A model generated the notes under the pieces. That model was not told the DNA's origin. It did no database searches and worked only from the letters and a program-made list of their open reading frames with translations. The position numbers were made by a program, and so were the translations under genes. From the NCBI GenBank assembly GCA_937915285.1, contig CALDNG010000023.1, forward strand, positions 1 to 11,597: a DNA stretch of 11,597 bases. The letters are read 5' to 3'. Position 1 is the stretch's first letter. Each line of letters opens with the position of its first letter. This DNA is from an uncultured Desulfomonile sp. Its GTDB lineage: Bacteria > Desulfobacterota > Desulfomonilia > Desulfomonilales > Desulfomonilaceae. Shown piece after piece: positions 5,929 to 11,597 of this stretch.

Positions 5929-8900
5929 ATGGGACCCAAGTTCAACTCAGACGACGAAAAGGAACGACGTCGTTTACAGGAATACATATTCGGCCTGGAG
6001 GAAGCCCAGGAAAAGGCTGAGGTCCTGTCGAGAGAACACGACCGCCTGCAGCACGCACAAAAGCTTCTTCTGGCAGTGCTTGACGGGTCCGTCAACGGCA
6101 TAATGCTAATTATTGATGAACAAATTGTGTGGTGCAATCGGGGCCTTACAGAAATACTTGGCTGGCGTTTCGAAGAAATCAAGGGTAAATATTTACAGGT
6201 GATATTCGGGGACGCCAAAGAATATCAAGCGGCTCGGGAATTGATCCTCAATGGTCTCCAAAGCGGCAATCGCTTCAATGCCGAATCGGATTTCCTTCAC
6301 AGTGAGGGGCATAAGGTTTCATGTCTACTCACGGGGCGTTTGGTTGACTCCAATGATTGGTCGAAAGGGTCAGTGCTCTCACTGACCGACATCAGCGAAC
6401 GGAAAAGATCCGAGAAGGCGTTACAGGAGAGTGAGCAGAAATACCGGGCCCTTGTTGATGACTCCCCCACAGGAATCTGTGTCTATCAGGATGGAAACAT
6501 AGTATTTGCCAACAGGCGTTTTTGTGACACTCTTGGATATCTTCAGGAGGATTTGCAAAAGATTCCCATTTCTCAATTGATATCCCTGGAGACTTTACCT
6601 GAATTCAACAAAATGATTCTTCAGGCGGATCACGGTCAAGCACCCAGAACACACCATGAATTGATGGGGAAAACAAGTGATGGCAGGACTCTCGATCTGG
6701 AGGTGTGGGTCAATCATATCCGGCACGAATCTCGTCCCGCCCTTTTGATGAACTTCTCTGACATAACAGAGAGAAAACAGTCAGAAGAAAAAATCAGAAA
6801 GAGTGAGGAAAAATATCGTCTTCTTGTTGACAATGCGCCTATTGGAATAATTTCCGTGGATGCTAACGGCAGGCTTATAGAGATCAACCCGTACCTGATG
6901 GAATTGCTTGAATTGAATTGTGAATCTTTTTCTGACGCTCTTGACATACTGCAGTTTGAACCGATCAGGAATGCCGGCATCTCGGAACTGATCCTCAAAA
7001 GTATGGATGAGGGTCGGATGACTAGCTCCTACCCGTCCTTTACTAGAAAACGCAGCAAAAAAACATATCTCAGTGTGGTAGCCTCTCCAAATCTGGATCA
7101 GGCAGGTGAAGTCAGTTCAGTGCAGGCGCTGGTTCGCGACGTTACAGCTCACAAGATTGCGGAAGAAAAACTGAAATGGGAGTTGACAGTCAACAGGGCC
7201 CTTACCGACCTGTACGTAACGGCGCTGTCTACGAACTCTACCATGTCGGCCATCTCGACGGTTGTCCTGGAGAAGGCTCTTATACTGACGGGTGGTGATC
7301 TTGGTTTTGTGTCGGAAGTCGACAGGAAATCCGGAATGATCTGTCTTCACGCTTATACCAGCGGAATTCATGGGCTTGTTGACCCTGATTTTAGACTTCC
7401 CGAATCGACTCTCAAAGAAATCACCGGAAAAGAAACTCCGGTCATCTCGGAAATATTCAGCGCAAAGCATCCTAAGATAAGACGTCATAAAGACTGGCGT
7501 TCAAATTCGGGGTTCCTGCAATCGGGAAACAAACTGCGTGAATCGTACATGTCTGTGCCGGTTGTCTCAGGAGAGGAAATCGTTGGACACATAGTGATTT
7601 CCAAGCCCGACTCCGATTACTCGGGCAGAGACCTTCAGGCAGTCAAACGGCTGGCTACTTTTTACATGATTGGTCTTCGTCGCAGACGTGCAGAACAGGC
7701 TTTGCAAGCCAGCGATCAGAGACTTGAACTGGCCCTGACCGGCGCCAACCTGGGAACATGGGACTGGAACCTGGTTACAGGAGAGGTAATAATAAATCAT
7801 CGGCTGGCATCCATGCTTGGTTACACGGTGGAGGAGCTTGATCCGAGGATTAATCAACTCATGCAACTCATTCATCCTGATGATGCCCAAAAGACCATAG
7901 ATCTATTTAACGCCCATTTCCTGGGGAAATCCCCGTTTTTTGAAGCTGAATACAGGATGTTTTCAAAGTCAGGGGATTACAGGTGGATACTTAACCGAGG
8001 AAAAATAGTTGAAAAAAACCAGGACGGAAGACCTGTCAGGGCGGCCGGCACACATCTGGACATAACCGAAAACAAAGCCATCGAGCAGGAACTCGGGAAC
8101 AGGGATCTTCTGTTGGATTGCGCTGCCCAAATCTCGAGGGACCTGCTCATTTATGAAGATTTCGATGTTGCGATCAACACGGTTTTGCAGAGGTTGGGGT
8201 GCGCCACCAAGGTCGATAGGGTCTACATATATGAAAATCATTACGACGATATTTCCGATGAACTCCTGGTAAGCCTCAGGCATGAGTGGGCAGGTGAAAA
8301 CATCTCGGTCCAGCTTGATAATCCTGATCTTCAGAATCTATCCTATAAGGCTCTGCTGCCGAGATGGTATGAGACACTTTCTCAGGGTAGGAGCCTGGCA
8401 GGTCTTGTCAAGGACTTCCCACTTATCGAGAGAGAAATCCTTGAGCCGCAGGAAGTTATATCTATCCTAGTGGTGCCCATCATGATTCAGGGAAGATTCT
8501 GGGGGATGATAGGCTTTGATGACTGCACATCGGAAAGAACCTGGGTTGAAAGCGAATTATCCATTCTTGAGGCTACGGCAGGGAATATAGGTCACACCAT
8601 AGAAAGGGAGCGCACCCAGCAGAAGCTTAACAATTCTCATCAGCAGTTCCTCACCGTAATGGACGGACTTGACGCTTTTGTCTATGTGGCTGACATGAAA
8701 ACGTACGAAGTGCTTTTTGTAAGCCGTCAACTGGAAAGCATTTATGGTGGGGACCTGATTGGCAAGAAATGCTGGCAAGCCCTGCAGCACGGTCAAACCG
8801 GTCCATGCCCCTTCTGCACTAACGACAAACTGATCGACTCAGATGGAAAACCCACCGGAGTTTATGTCTGGGAACGCCAGGACCCGTTAACAGGGCAATG

Positions 8901-10947
8901 GCTGGGGATAAGAGACAGGGCCATAGGTTGGACTGACGGGAGATTGGTAAGGCTGGAAGTCGCACAGGATATTAGCGACATAAAACAGGCTGAAACCAGG
9001 ATGAGAAAGGCAAACGAGTTTCAGAAGCTTCTTTTGTCCACGGCAGCCACCGCAATATTTACTATCGACGCTGACAGGATTGTTACCAGTGTCAACGAGG
9101 AATTCCAATTCATTACAGGCTATACTCCTGATGAAATAGTGGGAAAACCCTGCTCGTTCTTCGGCATAGATCCATGCGCTAATAGATGCGGATTAAGGGA
9201 AATGGCTTCCGGCGAGAACATATCTCGAAGTGAATGTAATATCAGGAGCAAAGACGGCCGAACACTGGCAGTGTTAAAGAATGCGGTGGCGCTTCGGAAC
9301 GATACTGGCGAGTTCGTCGGAGGTATAGAATCATTCGTTGATGTCACGGAACTTATCGAAGCACGCAAGGCAGCCGAACTGGCCAGCAAGTCAAAGAGTG
9401 AGTTCCTGGCAAAAATGAGTCATGAAATCAGGACCCCCATGAATGGGGTCCTTGGCATGACCGAATTGGCTCTTAACACTCGATTGACAGAAGAACAGCG
9501 TGAGTATCTTGAGACGGCGCACACCTCGGCTGAAGCCCTCCTGGCGATCATCAATGATATCCTGGACTTCTCAAAGATAGAGGCCGGCAAGCTGCTAATC
9601 AACCCCGATTCATTCATTTTACGTGAGCGTGTCGAGAACATTGTTTCAGGATTGGCAATACAGGCCCATCATAAGGGACTTGAACTTCTGGTCAAGATCG
9701 CTCCTTCAGTCCCGGAAATAGTAGTAGGTGACGCCACTCGTATCGGCCAGGTGCTCATAAACCTCATCGGTAACGCCATAAAATTTACTGAAGAGGGTCA
9801 GGTCCTCGTCTGGGTAAATTCACGGCAAATTTCGGATACTGAATTCATCCTGGAGTTCGGAGTTGAGGACACTGGAATAGGAATACCTGAACAGTTCAGG
9901 GATAAGGTTTTTGGCGCATTCGAACAGGGGGAAATATTTAAAACCCGCAAGTATGGAGGGACCGGCCTAGGGCTAACCATATCATCGCAATTAGTGGAAT
10001 TGATGGGGGGAAAGATCTGGTTCGAGAGTGCCCCCGCTAAGGGCAGCATATTCGGATTCACCGTCCCTGTGACGGTCGGCGACAAGCCCACAGCCATTAA
10101 TGGCCTAAAAAAGTATAATATATACAAGGGACTCAATGCCCTGGTCGTGGACGACAACGCAGCAAATAGACGCATCCTCGAAACCGCCCTCATCACTTGG
10201 GGATTTAATGTCAAAACCTGTGATTCCGGAAGGGCTGCCCTTGAATGGCTTGAGGAGAAGACCACAAGCGGGTTTAATCTTTCATTAATACTGCTTGATT
10301 GTTGCATGCCTGAAATGGATGGTTTTGAATTAAGCGGAAAAATTGAGTGTCTAACAACTTATGGAAATGTTCCGGTCATCATGTTGACTTCCGCCGGCTG
10401 GAATGAGGAATTCGCCAACAGTTCCCCTGAAAGAGTGTTTGCCTTTCTGACCAAACCTGTGAAAATGACGTCTTTGATGTCCAACGTACAGGCTGCGATT
10501 GGTCAATCGAACAAGAAGGGGGAGAAATCCCTTGAGTGTGGTGAACCATCCGTCGATCTTCCAAAAGACAACAAACTGCGCATACTCCTGGCAGAGGACA
10601 ACCCGGTCAATCAAAAACTGGCCCTGAGAATGCTTGAAAAGATGGGTCATTCTGTGACGGTTGTTTCAAATGGCAAACAGGCGCTGGAATCGCTTGAACT
10701 AAATAGTTATGATGTTTTTATCACCGATATCCAGATGCCTGAAATGGACGGTTATGAAGCTACCAGGACCATCAGGCGTAAAGAAGAGCAGACCGGACGA
10801 TCGAGAATTCCCATAATTGCCATGACTGCGTATGCCATGGAATCCGACCGTGAATTGTGCATGAGCGCTGGAATGGACGGATATGTCTCAAAACCGGTGC
10901 GAAGTCAGGAACTCGCCACGGTCCTGAATGGAATAAAATTGAATTAG
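5929..10947 (+). CDS. Soluble hybrid histidine kinase, PAS3-GAF-PAS-GAF-PAS2-HisKA-HATPase-REC-REC
   Basis: 1672 residues from ATG 5929, with no membrane segment, so a cytoplasmic sensor. Order: charged coiled coil (3-45), PAS1 (about 45-160), PAS2 (171-290), PAS3 (296-418), GAF1 (421-590), PAS4 of the PAS_3 type (595-722), GAF2 (724-899), PAS5 (907-1021), PAS6 (1031-1145), HisKA with His1165 in Ser-His-Glu-Ile-Arg-Thr-Pro, HATPase_c (Asn1278/Asn1282, Asp1314-Thr-Gly-Ile-Gly, Gly-rich loop 1343-1349), REC1 (Asp1408/Asp1409, acceptor Asp1457, Thr1487, Lys1509) and REC2 (acceptor Asp1600, Thr1633, Lys1655). Short helical linkers ending in Asp-Ile-(Ser/Thr)-Glu-Arg-Lys join the PAS units. PAS5 has Cys948, Cys960, Cys963; PAS6 has Cys1075, Cys1083, Cys1087, Cys1103. 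All catalytic residues are intact. There is no Hpt or output domain, so phosphate must leave to a separate protein. It starts 131 nt after the receiver gene with no terminator between; TATATT at 5901-5906 lacks a matching -35, so an own promoter is uncertain. Confidence 0.96.
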   Translation: MGPKFNSDDEKERRRLQEYIFGLEEAQEKAEVLSREHDRLQHAQKLLLAVLDGSVNGIMLIIDEQIVWCNRGLTEILGWRFEEIKGKYLQVIFGDAKEYQAARELILNGLQSGNRFNAESDFLHSEGHKVSCLLTGRLVDSNDWSKGSVLSLTDISERKRSEKALQESEQKYRALVDDSPTGICVYQDGNIVFANRRFCDTLGYLQEDLQKIPISQLISLETLPEFNKMILQADHGQAPRTHHELMGKTSDGRTLDLEVWVNHIRHESRPALLMNFSDITERKQSEEKIRKSEEKYRLLVDNAPIGIISVDANGRLIEINPYLMELLELNCESFSDALDILQFEPIRNAGISELILKSMDEGRMTSSYPSFTRKRSKKTYLSVVASPNLDQAGEVSSVQALVRDVTAHKIAEEKLKWELTVNRALTDLYVTALSTNSTMSAISTVVLEKALILTGGDLGFVSEVDRKSGMICLHAYTSGIHGLVDPDFRLPESTLKEITGKETPVISEIFSAKHPKIRRHKDWRSNSGFLQSGNKLRESYMSVPVVSGEEIVGHIVISKPDSDYSGRDLQAVKRLATFYMIGLRRRRAEQALQASDQRLELALTGANLGTWDWNLVTGEVIINHRLASMLGYTVEELDPRINQLMQLIHPDDAQKTIDLFNAHFLGKSPFFEAEYRMFSKSGDYRWILNRGKIVEKNQDGRPVRAAGTHLDITENKAIEQELGNRDLLLDCAAQISRDLLIYEDFDVAINTVLQRLGCATKVDRVYIYENHYDDISDELLVSLRHEWAGENISVQLDNPDLQNLSYKALLPRWYETLSQGRSLAGLVKDFPLIEREILEPQEVISILVVPIMIQGRFWGMIGFDDCTSERTWVESELSILEATAGNIGHTIERERTQQKLNNSHQQFLTVMDGLDAFVYVADMKTYEVLFVSRQLESIYGGDLIGKKCWQALQHGQTGPCPFCTNDKLIDSDGKPTGVYVWERQDPLTGQWLGIRDRAIGWTDGRLVRLEVAQDISDIKQAETRMRKANEFQKLLLSTAATAIFTIDADRIVTSVNEEFQFITGYTPDEIVGKPCSFFGIDPCANRCGLREMASGENISRSECNIRSKDGRTLAVLKNAVALRNDTGEFVGGIESFVDVTELIEARKAAELASKSKSEFLAKMSHEIRTPMNGVLGMTELALNTRLTEEQREYLETAHTSAEALLAIINDILDFSKIEAGKLLINPDSFILRERVENIVSGLAIQAHHKGLELLVKIAPSVPEIVVGDATRIGQVLINLIGNAIKFTEEGQVLVWVNSRQISDTEFILEFGVEDTGIGIPEQFRDKVFGAFEQGEIFKTRKYGGTGLGLTISSQLVELMGGKIWFESAPAKGSIFGFTVPVTVGDKPTAINGLKKYNIYKGLNALVVDDNAANRRILETALITWGFNVKTCDSGRAALEWLEEKTTSGFNLSLILLDCCMPEMDGFELSGKIECLTTYGNVPVIMLTSAGWNEEFANSSPERVFAFLTKPVKMTSLMSNVQAAIGQSNKKGEKSLECGEPSVDLPKDNKLRILLAEDNPVNQKLALRMLEKMGHSVTVVSNGKQALESLELNSYDVFITDIQMPEMDGYEATRTIRRKEEQTGRSRIPIIAMTAYAMESDRELCMSAGMDGYVSKPVRSQELATVLNGIKLN

Positions 10948-10993
10948 ATTCCCCTTTTTCGTGCGACAACGGATTACCAAGGAATAATCTTCC

Positions 10994-11597
10994 ATGAAAT
11001 CTTTTCCTCACGGGGGCAATCTGAGACGATTGTCTCAAGCCTCCGGTAGAGACATTTCCCAGCTCACGGACTTCTCGGCCAACATAAACCCGCTTGGCCC
11101 ACCGGCCTGGTTGCGCCCCGTAATATCATCCGCAATCTCGAGTCTTGTGAACTACCCTGACCCTGATAATTCCGATTTCAAACAGGCAGTTGCCAAGAGA
11201 TATAATGCCGGGTTAAACGAGACCATGGTCGGCAATGGTTCGACTGAGTTGATATATATCGTTCCCAGGGCGCTTGATAAGAAAAAAGCTGTCATTGTTG
11301 CGCCATCATATGCCGACTATTTGTCCGCCTGCCGCCAGGCAGGATTGGAAACAAAAATCATAACAACTTCGGCTGAACAGGACTTTCGCCTTGACGTAGA
11401 CCAACTCGATAATCGCATGGAAGGCGATGAAATAGTCTTTCTGGGACATCCGAACAATCCCACGGGAATGGGAGTCAACAGAGATTCGATACTGGATTTG
11501 GCCGCAAGGCATAAGGATTCCTTTTTTGTAATAGATGAAGCTTTTTTAGATCTGTCTTCCGGAATTGAAAGTTTCACTAAACATCGGACTCCAAACA
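10994..11597 (+). CDS. cobD: Threonine-phosphate decarboxylase (CobD-like), 3' end cut by window
   Basis: The first 201 codons are present and the frame stays open to the window edge. This is a fold-type I PLP enzyme of the class I/II aminotransferase group. CobD decarboxylates L-threonine O-3-phosphate to (R)-1-amino-2-propanol phosphate, the linker of the cobalamin nucleotide loop, in the cytoplasm. Signatures: His-Gly-Gly-Asn at 6-9, Asp-Phe-Ser-Ala-Asn-Ile-Asn-Pro-Leu-Gly-Pro-Pro at 26-37 (typical of CobD rather than HisC), Gly-Asn-Gly-Ser-Thr-Glu at 80-85 for cofactor phosphate contact, His-Pro-Asn-Asn-Pro-Thr-Gly at 152-158 and Ile-Asp-Glu-Ala-Phe at 180-184. The PLP lysine would lie beyond the window. 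AAGGA (10979-10983) precedes the ATG by 10 nt. It follows the hybrid kinase after 46 bp without a visible terminator. A histidinol-phosphate aminotransferase is the main alternative, but less likely. Confidence 0.88.
   Translation, partial: MKSFPHGGNLRRLSQASGRDISQLTDFSANINPLGPPAWLRPVISSAISSLVNYPDPDNSDFKQAVAKRYNAGLNETMVGNGSTELIYIVPRALDKKKAVIVAPSYADYLSACRQAGLETKIITTSAEQDFRLDVDQLDNRMEGDEIVFLGHPNNPTGMGVNRDSILDLAARHKDSFFVIDEAFLDLSSGIESFTKHRTPN

Noticed and set aside
9431..9451. Strong 7-bp GC-rich hairpin (GGACCCC / GGGGTCC, 7-nt loop) inside the hybrid kinase gene.
   Set aside because: It encodes the conserved Arg-Thr-Pro-Met-Asn-Gly-Val of the H-box, so protein constraint plus codon choice explains it.

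Overview
The window reads as a bacterial chromosome segment, most probably from a member of the Desulfobacterota (former Deltaproteobacteria). Three things point there: a siroheme decarboxylase of the alternative (siroheme-dependent) heme pathway, a very large soluble hybrid kinase built from many PAS and GAF domains, and a membrane kinase whose periplasmic sensor resembles those common in that group. This is an inference from protein character; the sequence holds no rRNA or other phylogenetic marker. I see no tRNA, rRNA, CRISPR array, insertion sequence, integrase or phage gene.

Left part (1-2468). A DUF1285-like gene of unknown function (105-611, +) converges on a compact minus-strand cluster. 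In transcription order the cluster is ahbA-like siroheme decarboxylase (2468-2025), an MTH1187/UPF0045 thiamine-binding protein (1977-1660), a YfcD/IPP-isomerase-like Nudix hydrolase (1646-1134) and dtd, D-aminoacyl-tRNA deacylase (1137-691). Gaps are 47 bp, 13 bp and a 4-bp ATGA overlap, so the four genes look like one operon of housekeeping, cofactor and proofreading functions.

Middle (2469-2920). A 452-bp divergent intergenic region separates that operon from a plus-strand signalling cluster. It holds a fair sigma70-type promoter (TTGCCT-17-TAGAAT, 2718-2746) pointing at the kinase, then an 8+3 bp hairpin (2793-2833) in the predicted 5' leader, and a small palindrome (2578-2588) nearer ahbA.

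Right part (2921-11597). Three signal-transduction genes follow in the same direction: a membrane histidine kinase with a huge periplasmic sensor (2921-5407), a stand-alone CheY-like receiver (5426-5797) and a 1672-residue cytoplasmic hybrid kinase with the order PAS-PAS-PAS-GAF-PAS-GAF-PAS-PAS-HisKA-HATPase-REC-REC (5929-10947). None carries a DNA-binding or enzymatic output domain, and no Hpt domain is present, so the final target must lie elsewhere. Two neighbouring PAS domains of the hybrid kinase carry cysteine patterns that suggest metal or redox sensing. The window ends inside a cobD-like gene (threonine-phosphate decarboxylase, cobalamin side-chain synthesis), so tetrapyrrole-related enzymes flank the signalling block on both sides.

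The best candidates for something undescribed are the ligand of the membrane kinase's conserved periplasmic module, the function of the cysteine-bearing PAS pair, and the route by which two kinases and three receivers without output domains deliver a signal. No wholly new system is evident.
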